Assembly: GCA_001970955.1 (NCBI GenBank)
Contig: MPUH01001076.1
Span: 1 to 24,638 of the forward strand
Reading direction: 5' to 3'
Length of the DNA stretch: 24,638 bases
Source: Stentor coeruleus
Lineage: Eukaryota; Ciliophora; Heterotrichea; Heterotrichida; Stentoridae
Shown here piece by piece: positions 1 through 9,844 of the stretch. The translations under genes were made by a program, and so were the position numbers. The number at the start of each line of letters is the position of its first letter. Position 1 is the first letter of the stretch. The notes under the pieces were generated by a model, which saw nothing but the letters and a program-made list of their open reading frames with translations, ran no database searches and was not told the DNA's origin.

Positions 1-1
1 T

Positions 2-103
2 GCTGGAGGAGAACTAACCCCTACACTTAAAGTGAAAAGAAAGGTTGTTTTAGATAAGTATAAGGCGCTGATTGAGAAAATTTATGCTGATCCTAAGTTA
101 TAG
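2..103 (+). CDS. Long-chain acyl-CoA synthetase, C-terminal end (partial)
   Basis: Frame 2 is open from the window edge for 33 codons and closes with TAG at 101-103. The peptide begins AGGELTPTLKVKRKVV and ends KALIEKIYADPKL. The ELTPTLK-x-KRK-x-V stretch followed by a K/Y-rich helix is the typical extreme C-terminus of long-chain acyl-CoA synthetases (AMP-binding superfamily), where the C-terminal lid lysine lies near 'TPTLKxKR'. These enzymes activate fatty acids to acyl-CoA with ATP, usually at ER or peroxisomal membranes. The rest of the gene lies upstream of the window, so length, targeting signals and catalytic motifs cannot be checked. It could be another AMP-binding ligase, but the tail fits the long-chain class best. 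Confidence 0.75.
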   Translation, partial: AGGELTPTLKVKRKVVLDKYKALIEKIYADPKL

Positions 104-758
104 TTTAGGCAATAAACTTAGTTAGGCGAATTCTTAAAGTTTTTTAAAGGGGAAATGATTTATATGATGATAAAAATATATCATCTAGGCCATTAATTGA
201 AACTTCTCCCTTATATTAAATCTAAATATATGTAGCAATAACTCATATCACATTATCATAATCTATAAAAAATATTAAATTGCATCGAAATTTTTTTTAA
301 AGTAAACTATTGAATTTTCTAAAGGTAATTTTTTTCTTAATAGTTTTCTATTTATACAATTACAAACTCTAAAAAAAGCTGAACCAGTCTTTGGTATCTT
401 ATAAAACAACTCATTTCAAATAATCAGCTTTTATTTAATAACTTCTGATAAAAAAATACTATATTATTTTCTTATGACAACATGCTATTAAGTCATAATT
501 TCAAACAATATTCACAAACAAAAATAACAACTTCCTATTTAAACTCACACCTTTCAAAATATTACTAAACCTACCGCCTTTAACCACTTATCCAAACGAT
601 CTCTTTATTATCAATTAAAATCTTCATTCCACTTTTTCCAACAAAATCTTTTCAAATAAAAAAACCCCTTCACTCCCAATACTTCTCTAAAAATCAAATC
701 CACACTTTCCAAGCCTATTCTAAAAAAGTAAATTCCAATATAATTTATTATAAGCATC
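104..758. other. Intergenic, 655 bp: 3' flank then 5' flank
   Basis: No coding or RNA gene is seen. The first part, just after the acyl-CoA synthetase stop, is G/T-leaning. From about 480 to 758 the + strand becomes C/A-rich and almost G-free, as in front of other + strand genes here. A TTATAA element at 748-753 sits 5 nt before the CFAP20DC-like ATG and is the best promoter/initiator candidate. Confidence 0.5.
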
Positions 759-2117
759 ATGTTCCAAAATGCATTCCAAGCTGGACCCTCAGTTGAAGTC
801 CTTTATTCCTGCGACAAAAACCCAATTTGGTCCATAAACAAATCAAACTGGAAATTCTATGAAAAATCAGTTAAAGGTTATGTCATTCTTATAGACTCCA
901 ACAATACAAAACTTAATATCCCAAGCAACGACAAACAAACTCTATCTTTAGTTCAACCTTTTTTAGTACTACAGATTTTTATTATACCAAATCAACCTTT
1001 TACATTAGAACTTGTTATAACTGATATTTCAAATTCTAAAAGAAGATTAGTTTTTTCTTCATCTTCAAAAGAACTTATTACAACACCAGCACATGCAAGA
1101 ATACCTAATACAACTTTTATTAGAGGGACTTGGGCTAATATTTCTATTGATATGGCTAAGATTGTAAATTCTTGCTTTGTTAGTAATACTTTTAGATCTT
1201 TGGATTCGATAATGATTTCTTCTTTTTGTAAACTGAGAAGGGTTTTTACAATGAAAAACCCTTTGATTGATACTTGTGGGAGTGAAGTAGTTGTTGATAA
1301 CTCTGAGATTGTCCCGAAAAGTGTGAATTTTTTGGGAGGGGTGATGTTTGTTAATCAGATTATTACACAGCAAATTGTGCTACAAAATACTCATGAGCAT
1401 GTGGAGATTAAAAATACTCCAAAAAAAGCTCAATCCCGACCTCCTCTAACCACAGCTCCAGTTGAAAAGCTCAAGCGTCCTGAACTCCGAACATCTTCTC
1501 TAAACAAAAAGCAAGGCAGCACAACAACAACTTTTTTCCAAAAAAAAAAAGAACCCTCATCCCCCAGAGCTAAACTTCCACCAAAACTACCAAAGCCTGA
1601 AATTTCTCATCAAAATGCCCCAAGTTCTAATTCATCCCATTGCAACCCTCATAAAAATGAAGAAACAAAACAAGCGAAAAATGAAAAACCTAATAAAATC
1701 CTATTAAAAACTCAAGATCAACCTATTGAAGAAGATTTAAATACTAACGATTTCAATCATTTAACCAATTATCGAGATACTGAAGAAGTCATGTCAAATA
1801 GTATCCTAGAAGAAATTGAAACCGAAAGTATTCTACAAGATATTCCTGAAACAAAAGATCTTGAGCCTGATCACAACTACTTCCCTCATAGTGAAAAAAA
1901 AGATGAGACCCCAAAGCCAACATTTTTCTCATCAGGAATGAATCAAGCTACTCAACACCGGCCATTTACTCCACCTTTTGCCGGTTTGAATAGTATGAAA
2001 AATATGCATATTTCAAATGAAAGTCCTCAAGATGAAGCTGTAGAACTGATTTATGACCCTGTTTTACAGTGTTATTATGATCCAATAACTATGGAATATT
2101 ATCAAGTTAATGAGTAA
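759..2117 (+). CDS. CFAP20-domain (DUF667) protein, CFAP20DC-like
   Basis: A 452-aa protein. Residues 1 to about 170 form a CFAP20/DUF667 domain. The start MFQNAFQAG matches the family opening (MFKNxFQxG), followed by IWSINKSNWKFYEKSVKGYV, PFLVLQIFI, a TDISNSKRRL block and CKLRRVFTM near the end of the domain. CFAP20 is an inner-junction protein of axonemal doublet microtubules. The longer CFAP20DC relatives have this domain plus a disordered tail, as here. Residues about 210-400 are K/P/S/E-rich low complexity. The C-terminus (YDPVLQCYYDP...EYY) is an aromatic YDP-repeat motif resembling the end of CFAP20DC or an OCRE-like element. An 11-A run at 1540-1550 is read in frame, so the gene looks intact. 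Start is the first ATG; stop is TAA. A ciliary or basal-body role is inferred from the family. Confidence 0.8.
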   Translation: MFQNAFQAGPSVEVLYSCDKNPIWSINKSNWKFYEKSVKGYVILIDSNNTKLNIPSNDKQTLSLVQPFLVLQIFIIPNQPFTLELVITDISNSKRRLVFSSSSKELITTPAHARIPNTTFIRGTWANISIDMAKIVNSCFVSNTFRSLDSIMISSFCKLRRVFTMKNPLIDTCGSEVVVDNSEIVPKSVNFLGGVMFVNQIITQQIVLQNTHEHVEIKNTPKKAQSRPPLTTAPVEKLKRPELRTSSLNKKQGSTTTTFFQKKKEPSSPRAKLPPKLPKPEISHQNAPSSNSSHCNPHKNEETKQAKNEKPNKILLKTQDQPIEEDLNTNDFNHLTNYRDTEEVMSNSILEEIETESILQDIPETKDLEPDHNYFPHSEKKDETPKPTFFSSGMNQATQHRPFTPPFAGLNSMKNMHISNESPQDEAVELIYDPVLQCYYDPITMEYYQVNE

Positions 2118-2214
2118 TCAGTTTATATAAATAAAAAAACCTATGGGTTTTTTATAATAGTGAATATATACTTATATATAATTAGATTATTATTAGTGAT
2201 TAAATGTTTATAAT

Positions 2215-3638
2215 ATGAGTGAAAAAGTAAGATTCTTGACTTTGATAAACCCACTTATGTGTGTATTACCTGAAGTCTCGACTCCAATGAGAAGAGTTCA
2301 ATTCCGCGATAAGATTGTATGGACAGCGATAACTTTGTTCAGTTTTCTTAGCTTGCTGTCAAATACCTTTATATGGAATTTCCACTTCCAGCCACTCTGA
2401 CCCATTGTATTGGGTAAGGGTTATCATGGCTAGTAACCGTGGAACACTAATGGAACTAGGCATTTCCCCAATTGTCACATCTTCAATGGTAATGCAGCTT
2501 CTCGCAGGATCAAAAATCATCAATGTCGATCAAAGCTTAAAAGAAGACTGAGCATTATTCCAAGGTGTGCAAAAGCTTTTTGCCATGCTTATCACAATAG
2601 GTGAAGCTGTAGCTTATGCTATAAGCGGCATGCATAGGAATATTTCTGATATTGGAGCTTTTACATCTGTTCTTATAATCCTACAATTATTTTTTGCTGG
2701 TATTATAGTTATTATCTTAGATGAATTCTTACAAAAAGGTTATGGCTTAAATTCTGGTATTTCATTATTTATAGCAACAAACATATGTGAAAATATTATC
2801 TGGAGAGCTTTTAGTCCAACAACAATAACCACAGGAAAAGGTATGGAATTTGAAGGGGTGATTATAGCTTTATTCCATTTGTTAATAACAAGACAAAGTA
2901 AAGTTCAAGCTTTAAGAGAAGCTTTTTATAGGTCTCATGCACCGAATTTGATGAGTTTATTAGCCACAGTTTTATTTTCCTGGTCGTCATTTATTTCCAA
3001 GGATTTAAGGTCGATCTTGGGATTAGATCACAAAAAGTTAGAGGTCAACAAGGGAAATATCCAATAAAACTATTCTATACATCAAATATCCCTATAATAC
3101 TACAAACAGCTTTAGTATCTAATTTATACTTTTTCTCACAGATTTTATATAAAAAGTATAAAACTTATTTCATTATTGCTTTATTAGGACAATGAAAAAA
3201 TATGGATGGAGGAGGGTATTCAATACCAATTGGTGGAATAGCTTATTATATCTCACCTCCAAGAGATTTTACATCTTTAGTTTCTGATCCTATTCATTCT
3301 GTAATTTATGTGGCATTTGTATTATTGAGTTGTGTACTTTTTTCTAAAACATGGATTGAAGTTAGTGGAAGTTCAGCTAGAGATGTAGCTAAACAATTAC
3401 GTGATCAACAAATGGTCCTTGAAGGTCATCGTTATGATAGTACGTTAAAACTTTGAATAATTATATTCCTAATGCTGCTTTTGGTGGAATGTGCATTGGA
3501 GGTTTGACTATAATTGCTGATCTCTTAGGTGCAATTGGTTCAGGAACAGGAATCCTTTTATCAGTGACTATAATCTATCAATATTTCGAAGCTTTCTATA
3601 AAGAAAAACAAGAGTCTGGTGGTGTTTCTTTGTTTTAG
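2215..3638 (+). pseudogene. Sec61 alpha (SecY family) pseudogene
   Basis: Translating across three frames gives a nearly full-length Sec61 alpha, the channel subunit of the ER protein translocon. Recognisable blocks in order are [108 protein letters not shown], and [20 protein letters not shown] near the C-terminus. Five lesions break it. One extra base lies near the T run 2343-2346. TGA at 2549-2551 sits where Arg is expected. One base is missing near the T run 2975-2978. TGA at 3193-3195 sits where Trp is expected (LLG-x-W). One base is missing near 3452-3454. The ancestral stop would be TAG 3636-3638. Conservation between lesions is high, so the decay is recent. Neighbouring long homopolymers are read correctly, which argues against simple sequencing error. 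A functional Sec61 alpha must lie elsewhere. Confidence 0.85.
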
Positions 3639-3808
3639 CTAAGTAGTTATTAGCATTTTTATATCAAACAACTAAAATTAAAGTTGCAGTTTTTAAATGT
3701 ACTACGTTAATAAGTAAACTTAAAACACAGAGGTATTTATAAAAAACTATAGAGCTTTTTAAAGGTTAGTCATTTTGCATTTTGAGGTTTATTATTTTTA
3801 TTATAAGA

Positions 3809-5206
3809 TTATGTTAATTTCTTAAGATTTATATTTTTTCCAATATTTTCGGATGTTTTTTTACGAACTAGGTAACTTCGATAGTATTTTTGGATTTTTA
3901 CTATTTTTTCATAAGTTTTTTTGTATTTTTGTGAGTAGATGTATTTACGAATAGCCGCTTGAAGTTTGATAAGATTTTCAATTGTACTTGTCGAAGCTCG
4001 ATATGAATGTGTTTTAAGGATTTTTTTTTCTGTTGATAGTGACCTTGTGCTGATTATTTTTTTTTCAAGTTTATCTTTGTAGGGTATAGGGATAAGTTCT
4101 TTAAAGTCTGAAAATGTTTTCCCTTGAAGTTTATCCCTTTGTTTATGGAGTTTTATAAGTTTTTCATTAGTTTTACGAGAGAGTTCTTCAGTTTTTTCAA
4201 TCTGTGAATTGAGTTTCATGATTTGGAATTTTTTCTTTGCTAAAAACATCCTCCAGTATGTTTGTATTTTTATCGCTGATTCAATTCTAAGGTTTTGGAT
4301 TTTTGGGGGGTTTCGGAGATCGGCTTGGATTGATTTTTCTGAAGTGAGGCTTTTTATGTTTTTTTTTGTTTTTTTAGGTTTTTTGATTTTCACTTTTTTT
4401 GTTGTCATTTTGAAAGCTGGGGCAAACGAACTTTTATTTGGGGTTGTATCACGGAAACGTCGATTTATAGAGACTGGGCTTACTACACTATGAGTGTATT
4501 TCGAAAAATTACTTGAAAAAGCATCTGAGAATTTTTCAAGGTCAGAATGCAAATCGTTGCGGAATTTGCGTTTGAAAGTTGTTGAGGCTGTGGATGATCG
4601 GATAGTTTTGGTTGGGGATTTAATACTAGTACCTGTGTAGGATTGGCCTGAAGTGCTGTTGAGAATTTCTTCTAGTTTTATTGTCAAAAAATGCCTAAAA
4701 CCAAGATACTCTTTGCTTATATTAAAGGCAATCTCAAAAATTTTTTTGCTTTCAATAGGTTTCTGCAAGAACCTATACTCAATTCCTGCATTGTAATGAG
4801 CTGTTACATAGATTGTTGTTAAGTTTAAAGTCGATTTGTAAATCGCTTTTAACAAATGTATAGCTTTAAGGCAATTATCAAGAGCTTTTATATGGTTTCC
4901 TATTTGAGACTCAATTGCACAAACATTCAAGTGTGTAGCTGCAAGGTTATTTATATCAGTCATATTTGTTTTTTCTACTTCAATTGCTTGGTTTAAATAC
5001 ATCAACGCTTGCTGTGGCTGTCCTGTTGTCTTGTAATAACATCCAAAATTGTTTAGAGTTATTCCCATTAGTTTCGCACAAGAATTTATTGAAACACCTT
5101 TTAGCTGTCTTTGAGCTTTGTTCAAATACGTAAATGATGAATTGAAATCATTTTGGTTTAGAAAATAAACAGCTTTACGATTGTATCTGAAAACTTTTTC
5201 TTCCAT
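3809..5206 (-). CDS. TPR and IQ-motif protein
   Basis: A 465-aa protein running tail-to-tail with the Sec61 relic (170 bp apart). The N-terminal 180 residues are tetratricopeptide-like helix pairs: AVYFLNQNDFNSSFTYLNKA, NFGCYYKTTGQPQQALMYLN, LNVCAIESQIGNHIKALDNC, and a fourth, weaker one. Residues about 190-300 are S/T/K-rich and basic, with KKVKIKKPKKTKKN. The C-terminal half carries IQ calmodulin-binding motifs: IKIQTYWRMFLAKKKF near 310, LIKLQAAIRKYIYSQKYKK near 412 and IVKIQKYYRSYLVRKK at 435. A K/E-rich coiled coil lies between the first and second. This suggests a calmodulin- or centrin-regulated scaffold, plausible for a cortical or basal-body protein, but the exact role is unknown. 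Start is the only good ATG, preceded by a TATATAAG element. Stop is TAA. Confidence 0.75.
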   Translation of the reverse strand: MEEKVFRYNRKAVYFLNQNDFNSSFTYLNKAQRQLKGVSINSCAKLMGITLNNFGCYYKTTGQPQQALMYLNQAIEVEKTNMTDINNLAATHLNVCAIESQIGNHIKALDNCLKAIHLLKAIYKSTLNLTTIYVTAHYNAGIEYRFLQKPIESKKIFEIAFNISKEYLGFRHFLTIKLEEILNSTSGQSYTGTSIKSPTKTIRSSTASTTFKRKFRNDLHSDLEKFSDAFSSNFSKYTHSVVSPVSINRRFRDTTPNKSSFAPAFKMTTKKVKIKKPKKTKKNIKSLTSEKSIQADLRNPPKIQNLRIESAIKIQTYWRMFLAKKKFQIMKLNSQIEKTEELSRKTNEKLIKLHKQRDKLQGKTFSDFKELIPIPYKDKLEKKIISTRSLSTEKKILKTHSYRASTSTIENLIKLQAAIRKYIYSQKYKKTYEKIVKIQKYYRSYLVRKKTSENIGKNINLKKLT

Positions 5207-6267
5207 ATACTTATATAGTATAAAAATAACAGTTGAGTTTTTAAGTATAATATTTTTGTAGTTAATATAAAGTTAAGATTTTTTTAGAGATATTTTTTGT
5301 AGATAATCTGTTAATAGATTAAGAAATTAGATTATGTTATATAGGAATTGGATAATGGAAAACATAGTTATGCTTTTGAATAATAAACAAATATGGGTTT
5401 TATATATTTTATATTGAAAGATAGGTTAAGAGATTTTAGGGGAAAATACAATTGGAATTTATGTTATGTGATTTGATGACATGCTAGGGAATGAATAATT
5501 ATGAATAGGAATTATAGTAAATGTTTTTCGTTTAATCAGATTATGGAAGTTTATATTTAAAATCAAAATTTTTAGTTTGTAAAAATACAATATGCATCAA
5601 AAGAGTTTGCTATGAAAAACTAACTAATGCATATATAAAATCAAATAAAGCTATACAAAAAAAAAAATTATATTAAAAGAGATAATTAGTTATAAAAACC
5701 ATTTCCTAAACTAAACTTTTTACAATAAAAAGTTTGTTATCAGTTGTTAGCCTAGGCTTATAAAATTCATTTTCTATGTTTTTATGTATATTCTGTTTAT
5801 ATATAAATGAAGAAGTTTTATCGAAAAGTCTTTAAGGATTCATAAGATCAGTACCTTATTTTTATATACGGAAATCCCATATTATAAAAAATGTCAAACG
5901 ACTATTTCTCAGAAAATTGGTATAAAAGATCGAATTAAAAATATTTAACAAAGCTTTAGTTTAGATACAAAAGTTTACTTTTAAGAAAACTCTTTTATTA
6001 TTATTATTTTTTATAATGTTTGTAGCTTTTAGCATTAAAAAGTAGTATTTCAATTTGTATGCAAAATATTTAATATGCTACAACTGATATTCTCCATAAA
6101 AGATTACTTAAAAAGCCATTTCTTATAATCTTAATATTTCAAATCAAGCCCTATCAGTCCTAAACATCAGCCAAAAATTTCTCAACATAAAAACTCAAAC
6201 CGCCATAAACCTCAAACCTCCAATATCAGTAAGCACCCTACTACCTAATTACTAGAAATAACTTTAT
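5207..6267. other. Intergenic, 1.06 kb
   Basis: AT-rich, with no supported ORF, tRNA or repeat array. On the + strand the 5207-5560 part is G/T-rich (C/A-rich on the minus strand, upstream of the TPR-IQ gene). The 6120-6267 part is C/A-rich (G/T-rich on the minus strand, downstream of the Myb gene). It is therefore best read as the 5' flank of the TPR-IQ gene plus the 3' flank of the Myb gene. Confidence 0.5.
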
Positions 6268-6966
6268 TTAAGTATGATAGAAATGGGAAGTTGAGGGCTC
6301 ATTTTTTGAAACAGTATTATAAGTTGCTTGCATTCCATCATTCATGCCACTAAACCCACTCTGATTCATACCCGCATATGGGAAAAAAGGCATAACAGCA
6401 TTGACAACAGAAGGTACTACAAAGTTTTCGCTTTTTTCTTTAGCTCCTTCTCTCAATTGTTGAATAAGAAGTTCAACAGGGTCTTTATCATTGCCTCTAA
6501 GGCTTTTAGCTTTTCTCATCAAACTTTTGAACCTGTTTTTCACTTGGTTTTCTGTCCTGCCTTCTAATAACGCTGCTATTTCACTCCAGCGATTCCCTAT
6601 TTCTTTTTGTTTTTCCAGTATCGTCAAGTCTTCAACAACAGACCATTTTCCTTTTTGAAGTGTCGGACAAAGGTGATTATACCATCGTTCACGGCACTGT
6701 TTTCCTTGTCTCATAGGCAAACCTTTATGAACTTTCTCATTAAGGGATTTTGCTATTGAAATCCAATTCCTTGCACCATTTTCAATGACAATTTCCTTGA
6801 GAGCATCATCTTCATATGAAAGCCATGTCTGGCGGATTTGGAGTTTTTCTGCGTTGATTTCGTTTCGGAAAGGTCGGTATAACGGTTCATATTCGTTACT
6901 GTTTCTGTGAACAAGACAAGGGACCATCCAGAGATCTGGGCTTATAGTGTAAGGCTTATGGCTCAT
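6268..6966 (-). CDS. R2R3 Myb-like DNA-binding protein (copy 1)
   Basis: A 232-aa protein with two Myb/SANT repeats. Repeat 1 has tryptophans at about residues 48, 68 and 95. Repeat 2 has W108, W127 and F146, and its recognition helix ends GRTENQVKNRFKSLMRK, the classic last-repeat motif. The first repeat has a lengthened helix 2-3 region (LNEKVHKGLPMRQGKQCRERW) that is shared with the second Myb gene of this window. Myb proteins of this type are nuclear, bind AACNG-type sites and act in transcription or chromatin. The start is taken at the first ATG (MSHKPYTIS, 6964-6966). The open frame extends 27 codons further upstream but has no ATG there. The C-terminal tail is short and S/N-rich with no recognised domain. 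Stop is TAA. Target genes cannot be inferred. Confidence 0.8.
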   Translation of the reverse strand: MSHKPYTISPDLWMVPCLVHRNSNEYEPLYRPFRNEINAEKLQIRQTWLSYEDDALKEIVIENGARNWISIAKSLNEKVHKGLPMRQGKQCRERWYNHLCPTLQKGKWSVVEDLTILEKQKEIGNRWSEIAALLEGRTENQVKNRFKSLMRKAKSLRGNDKDPVELLIQQLREGAKEKSENFVVPSVVNAVMPFFPYAGMNQSGFSGMNDGMQATYNTVSKNEPSTSHFYHT

Positions 6967-9460
6967 ATTTATTATTGATTTTATTTCAATTAGAGATGTA
7001 TGCTTTTTAGGTAAAAATATGATCAAGATAGGTTTCTTGCTTGACAAGTTTGGGTATTTTTACATGTGGAAATTCTAAAACAATATTTATTGAAATGTGA
7101 AAAGTTGTAGTAGACCTGATTTAGTTGATGCAAATAAGCGCTGAATAAAACCTGAAACGAATATGAATTTTGCTTTTCCAGATGATTCAAATATTTATAC
7201 TCAGAATATTTAATCATTTTGGTCTGCGTTCAAATAATGTATCTAAGTGAAAGCTGGCCAATATTATATAAAGAATATTTTGGATTTATTTGGGAAGGTG
7301 GGATATAAAAAATTGAATTACCCTGATACTTTTGGTTGAATGTTCAGAGATATTATAAAATATTTTATATAAATAAAAATATTCATAAATACTTATATAT
7401 GAAGATCTTATGCATTCATTCAAATTTATTATAGATTTTTAAGAGCTAATTATGAATACATGTTATAATCTACATAAGTATTAAAGTAAAATTGTCTGTA
7501 TTTTGTAATATATAATCTATATTAACTTTAAACTTGTAAAATATATGATGATTTATAAAAAACAGGAAATTCAGATAAAAATTGTAAAACCATGGAGATT
7601 GTGAAAATAAATAAGACTTTAGATTTTTTTTTAGTCTCCGAGAAGCGATTAAAATATAATTATGATGAATAAACAAAAATAGAGTCAAAGTTTTTAATGT
7701 TTTGAGAAGAATATTTGGATTAAAAATTATGGGAATTTTGAAAATACTTATATAATTAACAGTGAGAGAGTATTATAAGTTAATATGATAGGGCAATAGT
7801 TAAATATATTAAATAAGTTTTTAACATAAATCATTGTTATAAAGATAAATACTTTTGTCATTTATATAATAGTATTATAGGTAATTGGCATAAACTTAAA
7901 GTTTGAAAACCTTTCAGGATTATTTAAAAGCTTTATTTTACATATTAGCTTTAAATAAAAAAAAAATTTAATTAGTTTATCTGATATTCGTATCGTTTCT
8001 TATTCTAAGTTTGTTATATCGATTCCATGAAGTTTATTATGGAAATATTATACAAGTTCAGCGATGTTAAGAAAAAAATCATTTTAAAATTTGTTATTCA
8101 GCTGATCTAAATACTTATGTAGTTCTACTAAAGGTAATGATATTGTATAATAACTATAAGATTTATAAAAATCATATAATTTAATATATAATATTAATGA
8201 AATTGAATAATTTTAGAATATAGATTATTGGATGCTTTGCCCTTTATTTGATTTACTACTTTTTGTTGATTTTTATTCAATTAGATTTTTTTTTTTGTGA
8301 TTGTTATGCTATGAATTGCAAATTTAAGTATGGATTTTATTGTCTTAACTCTTAATTATATTTTAAATACTTAAACTTCTCATTTTATTCAGGAAAACTA
8401 TATGAAAACTTTCTATTAGAGAATGATTATAGAAATTATTTATGAGTTTTCAAAAATAATACCTTTGAATAAAAAAACAATAATTTAAAATACGCTGATA
8501 TGAGCATTGCGGCTTTTTATAAGCAATAAAATAAAAATTGGGAAGGATAGAATTAAGACCCAAACCAAAATTTATTGAAGTTTAGGTAAAGATGACATAT
8601 TTTAGCATATTAAATTTACAAAAAATCGTATTTGGAATAAAGTTTGAGGAAATCTAAACAATTTATCAAAGAGCATAACTTGATATTTAATTATAAAATA
8701 AGCTTAACTATAAATACTAAGATGATTTAAATATTACTATTAATAACCTTCTCTCATTACAGTTTAGCATAAAATTTAAAATCCCCCATCATAATTTTTG
8801 CATTTTCCTTCAAAGCTCTTCTCCTTTTAATCAAAAAATTCGATTTTATTATGTAATTAAATATCTTCGTATACTCATAATTACTATTTTTCCAATTATT
8901 CACTTTTAAGAGCATTTAAGGTATATTAGATAAGAAACTACTTGATATCTTTAATAAATTGTATCCCTAGGAAGGATAAATGCTTTGATTTTCTATCTAA
9001 AAAAGTATTAAGTCATAGAATTTGTCAATTATTAGTAAATTTTTGTATTCAAATAATAGTCCAAACAAAACTCTAATTCTTTTGAGAAATCATGATGTTG
9101 TCAATTCAAAAATCCCTTTAATTAAGTCTTATATTGAATTTTGAATGTTTTCTAATAAGTAAATTATATATTTTATTATTAAGACAAGCATACTTGATTC
9201 AATCTTTTTCAAAAAGTCAAAATTGTTGGAAACTCCTTTCGATATATAAAAACTGCGCTCTAAGTAAAAATTATCATATAATTCCTAGACTTTAGTATTT
9301 TTTTTATGTATAAGAATAATTGTATTTTTAACGTACTTTATCAGAAAAAAAAAATTTTGCATCTTTACATATAAAAAAAATCTCGTATCTAAGATAAAAA
9401 CACATAATCATCATATGTTTTTATATTTAAGATAAGGAGTAATTCTAATTAATTATCTTT
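6967..9460. other. Gene-free AT-rich region, 2.5 kb
   Basis: The longest stretch without a supported gene. It has many stops in all frames and frequent A/T homopolymers. Short open frames near 7023-7217 and 7470-7688 (minus) lack domain features and look like chance. A weak 8-bp inverted pair (TGAAAACT near 8404 and AGTTTTCA near 8446) and C-richer patches near 8745-8840 are visible, but nothing I can name. It must hold the Myb gene's promoter at one end and the 3' flank of the secreted-protein gene at the other. The rest has no visible function. Confidence 0.45.
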
Positions 9461-9844
9461 CTAACCATAAATCAACGCCCCTTCGTTTTGAACTGATTCT
9501 ACCATTTCTTCTTCTAAAGAAAGTGATGGGTCACTTATTTCTGCTGTAGCGAGAATATCATCATCTTCACTAGCTACTTCTCCTTCATCTTCTTCTTCAG
9601 GTAGATTAGTAACTGTACTTATTTCATCATATAAATCTTCTCCTTCACTTTGAATCAAAAATAAAAAATTCCCGCGGTTTAAATTGCCTTGTAATTCCAA
9701 GGACTTTTGAACAAGTGATTCAAGCAAGGATGATTTAGAATTTTGCGGTAATTCATTGTTGTGAGTTTGGATTTTTGGATAAAGATTACCAAAGGATAGG
9801 ACAACAAAAGTAAACAGAGTCAATAATGATAGAAACTTTGACAT
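9461..9844 (-). CDS. Small acidic secreted or vesicle protein
   Basis: A 127-aa protein with a textbook signal peptide: M, S, K, then a hydrophobic run FLSLLTLFTFVVLSFG (residues 4-19), with probable cleavage shortly after residue 19. The mature part has an amphipathic middle (LLESLVQKSLELQ) and a very acidic C-terminal half, with clusters such as EEEDEGE and SEDDDILA and a late EEEMVES. No cysteines, glycosylation pattern or known domain stand out, and I do not recognise the family. Acidity could suit calcium binding or packing in a secretory granule (ciliate extrusomes and pigment granules hold acidic proteins), but that is conjecture. The ATG is preceded by TTATAAA. Stop is TAG. It is isolated, with long AT-rich flanks on both sides. 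Confidence 0.6.
   Translation of the reverse strand: MSKFLSLLTLFTFVVLSFGNLYPKIQTHNNELPQNSKSSLLESLVQKSLELQGNLNRGNFLFLIQSEGEDLYDEISTVTNLPEEEDEGEVASEDDDILATAEISDPSLSLEEEMVESVQNEGALIYG

Noticed and set aside
2549-3195. TGA read as Trp (Blepharisma-type code), suggested by the two in-frame TGA codons of the Sec61 relic
   Set aside because: One TGA is at a position normally Arg, the same gene has three frame changes, and every recognisable Trp in the intact genes (Myb x2, DHHC, CFAP20DC, CK1 parts) is TGG.
2343-3454. Homopolymer sequencing error as the sole cause of the Sec61 frame changes
   Set aside because: Longer runs, such as 11 A at 1540-1550 inside the CFAP20DC-like gene, are read in frame, and nonsense codons are present too. 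Not fully excluded without raw reads.
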